A stretch of 64,000 nt of DNA from an uncultured Lactobacillaceae bacterium. Its GTDB lineage: Bacteria > Bacillota > Bacilli > Lactobacillales > Lactobacillaceae. The translations under genes and the position numbers were made by a program. The notes beneath the pieces are model-generated. The model saw nothing but the letters and a program-made list of their open reading frames with translations. It was not told the origin of the DNA and made no database searches. The DNA lies in the NCBI GenBank assembly GCA_945285405.1, contig CALYQJ010000001.1:90473-154472 (forward strand). The letters run 5' to 3'. This document shows, piece by piece, positions 56,013 through 64,000 of the stretch; the first letter of the stretch is position 1, and every line of letters starts with the position of its first letter.

Positions 56013-56095
56013 ATTTTTTATATCATATAGGTAGTTAAGTTATTATAATTTATTTCTTTATAATATAAATATAAAAAATTAAAAAAGAGGTTACT

Positions 56096-56902
56096 ATGAC
56101 AAGAAAAAAAGGCTGGCAGAATGTATTAATTATTGTTTTTAGTTTTTTGGGCTTTCGTTGGATAGTTCAAATTTTGCAAAGACTTGCATTAATTCCCCGT
56201 TTATCAATTGAAAATTATATTGCCTATCAAACAATTTTGGAAATTTTAGTTTTGTTATGGTTAATAGGAGTAAATCATTGGTGGATTCACCAAAAAGTAA
56301 GTTATCTAAAACAAATTGAAAATCCAATTACCTCACTATTACCGATCGTCTTCTTATTGCTTATTTTAATGTCCTTTTTATCAATTAGAGATAAGACTTT
56401 AATTCCGAGGACATATCCAGAAACATTACCTTTAGCTTTATTTGCAGGAATTACTGAGGAATATTTATGCCGCAGTTTATTATTCCCGCAAGTTTTATCT
56501 GCTGTAAAAAGCCCTAATACTACATTAACTTGTGGGGGGGTTTATAAAGCTGTATTTGGTTCCGCATTTATTTTTGGTTGTTTTCATTTATTTAATTTAA
56601 TAGCACAAGATTTGATGACAACTTTAATGCAGGTTTGGTTAGCGTTTATTGCTGGGGTATTTTTGGTAAGTTTATATATCGCTTCTAATTCGATTTTTGT
56701 GCCAATGATTTTTCATTTTTTATATGATTTTATAATTATGTTTGGAAAAGGTCCAATACAGCAGCCAGTAAGATTAACTTTACAGTCATTAGAATCTTTA
56801 GCTATTTTTACATTTTTTTATCTGGGATATAGTTTGATATTAATTAATAAAAAGAGACTAGTAAAACAATTAGCCTGGTTAAAGAGAATTTGCAATTTTT
56901 AA
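56096..56902 (+). CDS. CPBP-family intramembrane glutamic/metallo-protease
   Basis: A 268-aa membrane protein with about seven helices and the CPBP (Abi/CAAX-like) motifs: GITEEYLCRSLLFP (the EE...R motif), FGCFHLFN and FVPMIFHFLYDF (catalytic histidines). Such proteins are often linked to bacteriocin immunity or prenyl-protein-like processing; no bacteriocin gene is seen nearby. It lies between the tRNA and cas9 and is probably unrelated to CRISPR. Confidence 0.85.
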   Translation: MTRKKGWQNVLIIVFSFLGFRWIVQILQRLALIPRLSIENYIAYQTILEILVLLWLIGVNHWWIHQKVSYLKQIENPITSLLPIVFLLLILMSFLSIRDKTLIPRTYPETLPLALFAGITEEYLCRSLLFPQVLSAVKSPNTTLTCGGVYKAVFGSAFIFGCFHLFNLIAQDLMTTLMQVWLAFIAGVFLVSLYIASNSIFVPMIFHFLYDFIIMFGKGPIQQPVRLTLQSLESLAIFTFFYLGYSLILINKKRLVKQLAWLKRICNF

Positions 56903-56957
56903 AATAATAAATAATAATATTATAAATTTTTACCTTTTTTAAATAAATATTAATGCA

Positions 56958-56986
56958 ATGAAAACGATTTTTTGATACAGTATATT
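56958..56986 (+). promoter_or_regulatory. Probable cas9 promoter with an overlapping cre-like site
   Basis: ATGAAA (56958-56963) and TATATT (56981-56986) are 17 bp apart, about 20 bp before cas9. The -35 is inside ATGAAAACGATTTTT (56958-56972), which fits the 15-base cre pattern WTGNAANCGNWNNCW at all but one position. CcpA control is therefore possible but unproven. Confidence 0.4.
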
Positions 56987-57007
56987 TAAAAATAAAGGGA
57001 GCAAAAT

Positions 57008-60000
57008 ATGAATAATAATTATAATGTTGGTTTAGATATTGGAAAAGGTTCAGTTGGATGGGCGGTTATAGATGATCAATATCACGTAGTTAAAGCTAGG
57101 GGAAAAAATTTGATGGGAGCAAGACTTTTTCAAGAAGCTTGTACAGCTGAAAATCGCCGAATGTATCGAACAACCCGACGTCGACTTTCTCGGCGTAGGT
57201 GGCGAGTACGTTTACTGAATGAAATTTTTTCAGAAGAATTAATGAAAATTGATCCTAATTTTTTACAACGGTTAAAATATTCATGGGTTCATCCTTTAGA
57301 TCAAAAAAATCATAATTATTATTATGGTGGCACAATTTTTGGGAATAAAGCTGCAGATAAAAAATTTTATAAAAAATATCCAACAATTTATCATTTAAGA
57401 TTGATGTTAATGGAAGATGATCAAAAACATGATCTTCGCGAAGTCTATATTGCTGTACATCATTTAATAAAATATCGAGGCCATTTCTTAACTGGCGGAA
57501 AAATTAACCCTAAAAACGCCTTTGATATTAAAAAATTTGCAGGCGATTTAGAGCACTTTAATGAGACTTTTTATCCTGATGGGGATCTTTTCAACTTAAA
57601 AAATCAGAAACTGGTTAATGAAAAATTACTTAATTTTAAACTTACTAAAACTCAAAGAGTTGAAGAAGCACTTAAGCACTTTGAATTTTGCCATGAAGAT
57701 AATAAAAAACTTGTAAAATCAGTAATAACAGCAATTTTAACAGGTATAGTAGGAAATACAGTCAATTTAATTAACATTTTTAATCTAAAAAATGAGATTG
57801 ATAAAGGTGAAGAAAAAGACTATAAATTTAAATTTTCTGATGAAAACATTGATGAAGAATTAGAAACAATTTCAGGAAAATTAAATCAAGAAGAAAATCA
57901 ATTCATTAATGTTTTACGTGAAGCATATGATGGTATTACTTTAAAGTCAATTTTAAAAGATTCCACTTCTATTTCTCAAGCAATGGTCCAACGATATAAA
58001 AATCATCATCACGATTTAATTTTATTAAAAGAAAAATTTAGAAATAAAAATACAAAAAAAGATTTTGATAAAGCCTATATGAATGTACTTTCTGCTAATG
58101 AAAAAAAACAAAATGCAGGGAAAAAATATTTCCGTAAACAAATAATAGCTGCAATTGAGGATCGTTTTAGTGGAGAATTAGATTTTAATAAAATAAAAAA
58201 AGCGCTTACTAGTAATAATGAAAAAGAAGTCGCAAAGGCAACTACGCAACTTGTTAAAATAATTGAGGACAGAGTTAATCATTTAGAACCAAATGCAATC
58301 AAAGATTATCAATTGATTTGCTTGTTACAAGATATTAATTTAGATAATTTCTTGTTAACCCAAAGAAATAAAGATAATGGAGCAATTCCTCATCAACTAC
58401 ATGAAAATGAACTTAGACAAATTATTAAAAAACAAGGTAAATATTATCCCTTCTTAAATGAAACTTTTAATAAAGAAAATAAAACAGAAAATAAAATTGT
58501 AGGTTTACTGACTTTTCGAGTACCATATTATGTTGGTCCTTTAGTAGAACCAGAAAAAGTTACTGGTGATTCTAGTAATCATTGGTTAGTTCGTAAAGAA
58601 TTAGGAGAAATTACCCCCTGGAACTTAGCGGATAAAGTTGATTTAGATGAATCTGCAAAAAAATTTATTCATCGCTTGACCAATAAAGATGATTTTTTAA
58701 TAAAAGAAGAAACTTTACCAGATAACTCCATGATTTATCAAAAATTTAAAGTTTTACAGGAGTTAAATAATGTAAGATATTCTTTTACCGCGGATTCATT
58801 AAATCGTCGGCATCGTTTGTCACCATTTTTAAAACAAAAAATTTTTCAAAATTTATTTAAAGTTCACGTAAATGTTACCGCATCTATGGTTGAAGACTTT
58901 ATTTTAGAATCTGAAAGTAAATCGGTTAAATTATATGGCCTTTCTGATAAGCAAAACTTTAATAATTCTTTGAAAACGTACAATTACTTTGTAAAAATTT
59001 TTGGCCGAGAATTTGTTGAATATCAAAGTAGTCAAGATTTATTAGAAAATATAATTGAAATTCAGACTATTTTTGAAGATAGGAAATTGATTAAACATCA
59101 GTTAGAAAATTTAAAAAAGTTAACTCGTTCTCAAATAAAGCAATTGAGTTACAAACATTATACAGGATGGGGGAGATTATCTCGTAAGTTTTTAACAGCT
59201 AAAAAAATTCATACAGCGATTTTAAATGATCATATACAGCGTGATTACAGTATTATGGATTTATTGTATTTGACTTCAAATAATTTAATGGAAATTATTA
59301 ACAATCCTAAATATAAAGTTAACAAATGGATTGAAGAAGAAAATGTTGATAAAACCGATTCAAAAGTAGATGTCTATTCACTTATTGATAACTTAAATGG
59401 ATCACCAGCTATTAAACGAGGAATTCATCAATCATTTCGAATTTTGGACGATATTCAACGCGTAATGAATGGAGTTGCACCTAAGAATGTTTACCTTGAA
59501 TTTGCTAGAGAAACTCAAATGTCTAAAATTACTAATTCACGAACTAAACGTTTAAAATCACTGTATCAAAATGAAAGTATAAAAAGTGACTTTGCTAAGC
59601 TTAGTAATGATTTAGAAGAATTAAGTCAAGAACAAATTAAAGACGATCGATTATATTTATATTATTTGCAACTTGGTAAAGATATGTATACAGGCGATGC
59701 AATTGACTTAGACCAAATCTCACAAAATTATGATATCGATCATATTATTCCACGCTCTTACAAAAAAGATGATTCTTTAAATAATCGAGTTTTAGTTAAA
59801 CGTTCTGAAAATGCTCGTAAATCAAATTCAATTTTTCTTAAACCAGAAGTTATTGCTAAAATGAAACCTTTTTGGAGCCATTTACTAAGGTTAAATTTGA
59901 TCAGTCAAAAAAAGTTTGATTTACTTATTCGTCAAGAAGATTTTACCGAAGATGAGAAGAAAGCTTTTATTGCTCGAGATTTAGTTGAAACGCGACAAAT

Positions 60001-61282
60001 AATTAAAAATGTTGCAATGATGATCGACCAGAAATATGACGGAAAAACCAAAGCAGTTGCCATTAGGTCAAGTTTAACAAGTGATATGAGGAGCTATACG
60101 CATAAATTAAAGAGCCGTGAAATTAATGATTATCATCATGCACATGATGCCTTAATGATAGCAACTGTTGGTGAATACATTCAAAAGCGTGGTTTTGATG
60201 ATCAGGGAGAGTTTACCTATGAAGCTTTTGATCGTTATAACAAAAATCGGGTAAAAAAATTTCGTAAAAAGAATTCTTCCTCTAATACTAATGAATCGGA
60301 TTCTCCAATATTTCAAGATAACAATAGACTTAATCCGCTTGGATTTGTTGTTGGTAGTATGAAAAGTCCTAACTTGATTCAACAAACTAATAGAGATACA
60401 GGAGAAATTGTTTGGACTAAAGATAATTATAGTTATTTGTTAAGACAATTAGAGAATCCCTATATTTTATTTACACGGAAAATTGGTGATTCTAAAGGAA
60501 AGTTATATAACGAAACCCGATATCCTAGTTCACTTCATGATTCAAAAACTAAAGGTAAAATTCCTTTTAATAAAAATCAAAGTGTTGAGTTATATGGAGG
60601 TTTCGATAGTTCTCAACAAGCGTATTCTGTTTTGATTTATTATAAAAAGAGATATCGTTTATTGGGGATAAAAAGAGCTTGGGTTGCTGAAATTAAAAAG
60701 AATAAAGAATTTATTGTAAATAAAGTTCAAGAAATTGCCCCTGGAGCAAAAATTATTCTTGATCATGTTCCAAACGAACAGGCTGTAATTAAAAATGGCA
60801 ATTGGATGACAATTGGTTCTGCAACAGAATTGCATAATGCTCAGCAGTTATACTTGCCACATGATTTATATAATAATTTAACAATTATTTTGAAAGCAAG
60901 TACTTTAGAAAAAGCACAAGCACGATTAAAAAGCGAAACTCATCAAAACTTAGACGAAATCATGATTGAGGCATTTGATAAAATCACCCAAGCTATGGAA
61001 GAAAATTTTCCAGCTTACCATAATTTTTTGAAAAAAATTATAGAATATCGTAATGAATATTTAAAACAAGATTTTAATGATAAGAAACAATTTATTTTAG
61101 ATGTATTAACTGGGTTACATGCCAATTTTCAATCAAAGAATTTGAAAGTTTGTTCTGATTTTGGACGATTTCACAGTAGGGTCGGTTTTACTTTGAAACC
61201 TGATGATATCTTTGTTTTTAATTCTGTATCTGGAATATATCAACGAAAAGTTAAGGTTAAAGATTTATTGAAAATTGAGTAA
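57008..61282 (+). CDS. cas9: CRISPR-associated endonuclease Cas9, type II-A
   Basis: A 1424-aa Cas9, somewhat longer than SpCas9 (1368). It cuts DNA matched by crRNA:tracrRNA. RuvC-I: VGLDIGKGSVGWAV with Asp10; Arg-rich bridge helix about residues 52-80 (RRMYRTTRRRLSRRR); helical REC lobe; RuvC-II: VYLEFARE with Glu831; HNH: YDIDHIIPRSY with Asp911-His912 and Asn935; RuvC-III: YHHAHDALMIA with His1044 and Asp1047; C-terminal PAM-interacting domain. All nuclease residues are intact. By eye alignment the two PAM-reading arginines of SpCas9 correspond to His1389 and Arg1391. GGGAG precedes the ATG. The tracrRNA gene follows on the opposite strand. Confidence 0.97.
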   Translation: MNNNYNVGLDIGKGSVGWAVIDDQYHVVKARGKNLMGARLFQEACTAENRRMYRTTRRRLSRRRWRVRLLNEIFSEELMKIDPNFLQRLKYSWVHPLDQKNHNYYYGGTIFGNKAADKKFYKKYPTIYHLRLMLMEDDQKHDLREVYIAVHHLIKYRGHFLTGGKINPKNAFDIKKFAGDLEHFNETFYPDGDLFNLKNQKLVNEKLLNFKLTKTQRVEEALKHFEFCHEDNKKLVKSVITAILTGIVGNTVNLINIFNLKNEIDKGEEKDYKFKFSDENIDEELETISGKLNQEENQFINVLREAYDGITLKSILKDSTSISQAMVQRYKNHHHDLILLKEKFRNKNTKKDFDKAYMNVLSANEKKQNAGKKYFRKQIIAAIEDRFSGELDFNKIKKALTSNNEKEVAKATTQLVKIIEDRVNHLEPNAIKDYQLICLLQDINLDNFLLTQRNKDNGAIPHQLHENELRQIIKKQGKYYPFLNETFNKENKTENKIVGLLTFRVPYYVGPLVEPEKVTGDSSNHWLVRKELGEITPWNLADKVDLDESAKKFIHRLTNKDDFLIKEETLPDNSMIYQKFKVLQELNNVRYSFTADSLNRRHRLSPFLKQKIFQNLFKVHVNVTASMVEDFILESESKSVKLYGLSDKQNFNNSLKTYNYFVKIFGREFVEYQSSQDLLENIIEIQTIFEDRKLIKHQLENLKKLTRSQIKQLSYKHYTGWGRLSRKFLTAKKIHTAILNDHIQRDYSIMDLLYLTSNNLMEIINNPKYKVNKWIEEENVDKTDSKVDVYSLIDNLNGSPAIKRGIHQSFRILDDIQRVMNGVAPKNVYLEFARETQMSKITNSRTKRLKSLYQNESIKSDFAKLSNDLEELSQEQIKDDRLYLYYLQLGKDMYTGDAIDLDQISQNYDIDHIIPRSYKKDDSLNNRVLVKRSENARKSNSIFLKPEVIAKMKPFWSHLLRLNLISQKKFDLLIRQEDFTEDEKKAFIARDLVETRQIIKNVAMMIDQKYDGKTKAVAIRSSLTSDMRSYTHKLKSREINDYHHAHDALMIATVGEYIQKRGFDDQGEFTYEAFDRYNKNRVKKFRKKNSSSNTNESDSPIFQDNNRLNPLGFVVGSMKSPNLIQQTNRDTGEIVWTKDNYSYLLRQLENPYILFTRKIGDSKGKLYNETRYPSSLHDSKTKGKIPFNKNQSVELYGGFDSSQQAYSVLIYYKKRYRLLGIKRAWVAEIKKNKEFIVNKVQEIAPGAKIILDHVPNEQAVIKNGNWMTIGSATELHNAQQLYLPHDLYNNLTIILKASTLEKAQARLKSETHQNLDEIMIEAFDKITQAMEENFPAYHNFLKKIIEYRNEYLKQDFNDKKQFILDVLTGLHANFQSKNLKVCSDFGRFHSRVGFTLKPDDIFVFNSVSGIYQRKVKVKDLLKIE

Positions 61283-61283
61283 T

Positions 61284-61390
61284 AAAAAAGCCCCTCTCGG
61301 GGCAGTACATAAACTCTCAGCCAAAGCTGATTGTTTTACTTCAATTCACTATGTCAATTTAATACGGTAGACCTTTTTAAAACCTACCAT
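61284..61390 (-). ncRNA. tracrRNA, transcribed antisense between cas9 and cas1
   Basis: Plus-strand 61338-61373 is a degenerate 36-nt copy of the CRISPR repeat, so the minus strand carries the anti-repeat. GACAUAGU pairs perfectly with repeat ACUAUGUC, and UGAAGU with GCUUCA, with the bulge GA/GAAU between them, as in S. pyogenes. Then come a stem-loop (TCAGC/GCTGA, 61317-61330) and a terminator GCCCC/GGGGC (61290-61303) followed by a T-run on the minus strand. Promoter elements on the minus strand: TTTACT (61418-61423) and TATTAT (61395-61400), 17 bp apart. Confidence 0.9.
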
Positions 61391-61422
61391 ACATATAATA
61401 AAGGAATAAAAGTAAAAAGTAA

Positions 61423-62319
61423 ATGGGTTGGCGAACGATCGTTGTTACTAAACATGCAAAAATTTCTTATCGAATGGAACAAGTATTAATTCAAACTGAC
61501 GATAATTTGGTTCAAATTCCAATATCAGATATTCAGTTAATGTTAATTGCTACAACTCAGGTTGTTATCACTTCACATTTATTAATGGAACTTGCTGAAC
61601 AAAATATTAGAGTGATTTTTACTGATAAGAAAAAAATGCCAATTGGTGAATTTAATCCCTATTATTGCAATTTAAATCGTAATAAAAATATTTTGAATCA
61701 AATTGCTTGGGACGAAGAGAAAAAAGAGCAGTTATGGCAACGGATAATAAAAATTAAAATTTCTAATCAAGCAAAATTATTAACTAAGCTTAATCGAAAG
61801 AAATATAATGGGATGCCTGCAGAGGATGACTTGAATAATTTAATAGCTCAGGTTAATTTAGGTGATAAAACTAATCGAGAGGCTGTTGCAGCAAGAATTT
61901 ATTTTCAACGACTTTTTGAAATTAATTTTAAACGGAGAGATGATGAAAATCTTATTAATGCTTATTTAAATTTTGGTTATACCGTTTTACTTTCAATAAT
62001 AACTCAAGAAATTTGTAGTGCAGGTTATCTAACAGAATTAGGAATACATCACGATAATATGGAGAATGTTTATAATTTATCTTCAGATTTTATTGAACCG
62101 TTTCGGGTTTTTGTTGACGAAATAGCTTTTAGTAAATCGAACTCTACTTCTTTTGATTTGGATGATAAATTAGAATTGATTAATCTTCTAAATCAAGATA
62201 TTGTAACTAGTAAAGGTGAGTTTTTATTATCAAATTTTATGAAATCTTTTGTACGTAAGTGTTTAAATTATATGTCTAATAAAAATCAAAAATTACCAGA
62301 ATTCGATTGTCGATTATGA
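61423..62319 (+). CDS. cas1: CRISPR-associated integrase Cas1, type II
   Basis: A 298-aa Cas1 opening MGWRTIVVTKHAKISYRMEQ, typical of type II. The metal-site region includes EAVAARIYFQRLFEINFKRR (Glu), GIHHDNMENVYNLSSDFIEP (His) and the following Glu/Asp. With Cas2 it inserts new spacers at the leader end. The nearest Shine-Dalgarno-like AAGGAA is far (17 nt). Its ATG overlaps the -35 box of the tracrRNA promoter. Confidence 0.96.
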   Translation: MGWRTIVVTKHAKISYRMEQVLIQTDDNLVQIPISDIQLMLIATTQVVITSHLLMELAEQNIRVIFTDKKKMPIGEFNPYYCNLNRNKNILNQIAWDEEKKEQLWQRIIKIKISNQAKLLTKLNRKKYNGMPAEDDLNNLIAQVNLGDKTNREAVAARIYFQRLFEINFKRRDDENLINAYLNFGYTVLLSIITQEICSAGYLTELGIHHDNMENVYNLSSDFIEPFRVFVDEIAFSKSNSTSFDLDDKLELINLLNQDIVTSKGEFLLSNFMKSFVRKCLNYMSNKNQKLPEFDCRL

Positions 62320-62642
62320 GCTTAAGGTATCGTGTAATGAGATTAATTATTTTTTTTGATGTTCCCACAGCAACCTCCGATGATCGAAAAAGATATCGTA
62401 AATTACATCAACTATTAGTCAAAGAGGGTTTTTTAATGATTCAATATTCGGTTTATGTTAGAATCGTTTTAAATAAACAGTCTGCATTATTTTTAGAAGA
62501 GCGCATCAAAAATGCAGCACCAATTGATGGTGTAGTTCAATCTCTTATAATTACTGAACAACAATATTCAAATATTAAATTTTTATCCGGAAAAAATATT
62601 GATGGTGTTCGTAATACTGATGATCGGTTGATTGTAATATGA
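62316..62642 (+). CDS. cas2: CRISPR-associated protein Cas2
   Basis: A 108-aa Cas2 with the ferredoxin-like start YRVMRLIIFFDVPTATSDDRK and QYSVYVRIV. It bridges two Cas1 dimers in the integrase. The frame opens at a TTG 9 nt earlier, but ATG 62316 overlaps the cas1 stop (ATGA) and matches family N-termini. It overlaps csn2 by 4 bp. Confidence 0.95.
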   Translation: MSLRYRVMRLIIFFDVPTATSDDRKRYRKLHQLLVKEGFLMIQYSVYVRIVLNKQSALFLEERIKNAAPIDGVVQSLIITEQQYSNIKFLSGKNIDGVRNTDDRLIVI

Positions 62643-63313
62643 AAAAATTTTTAACTGTTTTTCCTAATGATCCTTTTCCAATCATTTCTGGCTTAAATTC
62701 AATTAATATCCAAAATTTAAATTTATTTTGGAATGTTGTTAAAGATATTCAAGTGGGTAAACAAGAGTTTTCAGTATTAACTCTTGATAATCATTTGTTG
62801 GATTATTCTAAACAACTAATTATTTTGGAAGATTTGATAAATTGTCCAACTCCTCAAACGATTTTTATAAAACAAATTTTTAAAAAATTAAAAAAATTGA
62901 TTTCTGATGATGCTATTGACCAAATCTATTTATTAGATCGAAAAATTAGAAATATTTTTAAAAAAGAGATATTTACGTCTGATCTGCCATTAAGTATATC
63001 TGATAATTGGTCTCTTGATGATATAATCAAATTGATGAGTGTTTCTTGTAATTTTGATCAAGGAAACACACCGTTAGAAATAATTAGTGAATTTATTGAT
63101 CTATCTTTTTGTTTAGATGATCGTCGAATTTTGTTTTTTACTAATCTAAATAGATATTTAACAAAATTAGATAGGAAGAAAATTGCCCATGAGTGTATAA
63201 GTAAAAATACTGTAATATTGTCTATTAACTTAGTGACAGAAGGTATTGAAAATGCGGATAATCAAGAAAATGTTTGTTTTATTGATAATGATTTTGTTCA
63301 GTTTACTAATTAA
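62639..63313 (+). CDS. csn2: CRISPR-associated protein Csn2 (short type II-A form)
   Basis: A 224-aa Csn2, which forms a calcium-bound tetrameric ring on DNA ends and is needed for spacer acquisition in type II-A. The sequence diverges but keeps the length (about 220) and position, and has KFLTVFPNDPF, IYLLDRKIRNIFKKEIF and late DDRRILFFTNLNRYL and CFIDND. Overlaps cas2 by 4 bp. Its 3' end probably contains the promoter of the array, which starts only 19 bp later. Confidence 0.9.
   Translation: MKKFLTVFPNDPFPIISGLNSINIQNLNLFWNVVKDIQVGKQEFSVLTLDNHLLDYSKQLIILEDLINCPTPQTIFIKQIFKKLKKLISDDAIDQIYLLDRKIRNIFKKEIFTSDLPLSISDNWSLDDIIKLMSVSCNFDQGNTPLEIISEFIDLSFCLDDRRILFFTNLNRYLTKLDRKKIAHECISKNTVILSINLVTEGIENADNQENVCFIDNDFVQFTN
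63282..63309 (+). promoter_or_regulatory. Candidate pre-crRNA promoter inside the csn2 3' end
   Basis: TTGATA (63282-63287) and TACTAA (63304-63309) are 16 bp apart and would start transcription near 63316, about 17 nt before the first repeat. No other promoter fits in the 19-bp gap. Confidence 0.4.
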
Positions 63314-63332
63314 TAAAACGAACAGATGTTCC

Positions 63333-63965
63333 GCTTCAGAACTATGTCAAATTAATGAGGTTCAGACCACCGTGCCGATTACGAAACTGCTTATGTAGGC
63401 TTCAGAACTATGTCAAATTAATGAGGTTCAGACCTTTTGTTTGTAGTCATATGATTCCTTTTGCGCTTCAGAACTATGTCAAATTAATGAGGTTCAGACC
63501 TTTTAAAAAAAGACTTGCAATTACTCCGCTTGCTTCAGAACTATGTCAAATTAATGAGGTTCAGACCGTTCTCCACACCATGTTGCTGTGTATATTGGCT
63601 TCAGAACTATGTCAAATTAATGAGGTTCAGACCCTCAAAAATTTATGTAATCTCATCACTGTAAGCTTCAGAACTATGTCAAATTAATGAGGTTCAGACC
63701 GCTTCAACTAGCTGAGAATTACTGTTAGCTGCTTCAGAACTATGTCAAATTAATGAGGTTCAGACCTCTCCCACCTTCACTTTCAGTGCTTGGATAAGCT
63801 TCAGAACTATGTCAAATTAATGAGGTTCAGACCTTGCCCAACATTTTTCCGCTAAATCACCTTGCTTCAGAACTATGTCAAATTAATGAGGTTCAGACCT
63901 GGTTTTTAACGGGATTTGAAACGACACTTGCTTCAGAACTATGTTAAATTAATGCGATTTAAATT
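63333..63965 (+). CRISPR. CRISPR array, type II-A: 10 repeats, 9 spacers
   Basis: Repeat is 36 nt, beginning GCTTCAGAACTATGTC and ending GAGGTTCAGACC. Repeats start at 63333, 63399, 63465, 63532, 63598, 63665, 63731, 63798, 63864 and 63930. The first nine are identical. The last is degenerate: one C-to-T change, then divergence after AATTAATG, so it marks the distal end. Spacers are 30, 30, 31, 30, 31, 30, 31, 30 and 30 nt. The crRNA is read on the plus strand. An ORF spanning part of it is an artefact of the repeats. Confidence 0.98.
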
Positions 63966-64000
63966 AAATAAGTAGAATAAATGTATAAGTAAAATTAAAA

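Noticed and set aside
56096..56902. CPBP protease as a defence gene belonging to the CRISPR locus
   Set aside because: The family is widespread with other roles, and cas9 has its own promoter; proximity alone is weak.
63355..63687. Open reading frame through the CRISPR array
   Set aside because: It is made of repeat and spacer sequence; each repeat gives the same peptide block. Not a gene.
63369..63929. Self-targeting spacers
   Set aside because: No spacer matches another part of this window by eye; the rest of the genome was not available.
55899..63965. tRNA-Gln as the attachment site of a CRISPR-bearing island
   Set aside because: I looked for a repeat of the tRNA 3' end downstream and found none, and there is no integrase in the window.

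Overview
The window is a strongly AT-rich Firmicute chromosome segment, most likely from a member of the Lactobacillaceae. Evidence for this: the smc-ftsY-ylxM-ffh and rpsP-khpA-rimM-trmD-rplS gene orders, a cysteine desulfurase/DUF1831/mnmA block, a DUF3290/DUF421 pair, a C69 dipeptidase, an NRAMP manganese importer with a Usp partner, a BspA-like protein with a WxL-type C-terminus, and a type II-A CRISPR-Cas locus. Several genes start with TTG or GTG. I cannot name genus or species from the sequence alone.

Layout. 1-5736: 3' part of smc, then ftsY, ylxM and ffh (protein targeting). 5892-9698: an ABC exporter, an Rgg-like regulator and a sugar-porter MFS gene sit between ffh and rpsP, which are usually adjacent. 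9993-12094: rpsP-khpA-rimM-trmD-rplS with promoter and terminator. 12361-16386: two small conserved genes and a heterodimeric ABC exporter. 16490-23632: a glycosidase-like protein, a DUF915 hydrolase, an aldo/keto reductase and a large LRR surface protein. 23724-26078: a mini NfeD-like OB protein, an SPFH protein, a Nudix hydrolase and a glycerophosphodiesterase. 26079-28721: a candidate small RNA, an RpiR regulator, a 700-bp gene-free stretch and a second aldo/keto reductase. 28836-33275: DedA, then an FMN riboswitch controlling ribU-ecfA-ecfA'-ecfT, and a stand-alone BRCT-like protein. 33482-37077: mntH-usp and a FetAB-type exporter (Mn in, probably Fe out). 37082-41801: a small membrane protein, then a T-box leader, ileS and a drug-efflux MFS. 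41875-45265 (minus): pepD, telA and an xpaC-like gene. 45491-51904: mtnN, cysteine desulfurase, DUF1831, mnmA, a histidine phosphatase and recD2. 51975-55693 (minus): rnjA, rpoY, def, DUF421 and DUF3290. 55899-56902: tRNA-Gln(CTG) and a CPBP protease. 57008-63965: cas9, antisense tracrRNA, cas1, cas2, csn2 and a 10-repeat array.

How the parts work together. The CRISPR locus is complete and looks functional: Cas9 keeps its RuvC and HNH residues, the tracrRNA anti-repeat pairs with the repeat using an S. pyogenes-like bulge, the adaptation genes overlap by a few bases, and the array directly follows csn2. The riboflavin cassette is a textbook FMN-sensing unit but carries its own ECF energising module. 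The most useful follow-ups are the altered PAM-reading pair of Cas9, the very short CRISPR leader, the crowded tracrRNA/cas1 promoter region, two genes with leaderless-type promoters, the OB-only NfeD-like protein beside SPFH, and a candidate sRNA near 26.1-26.3 kb.
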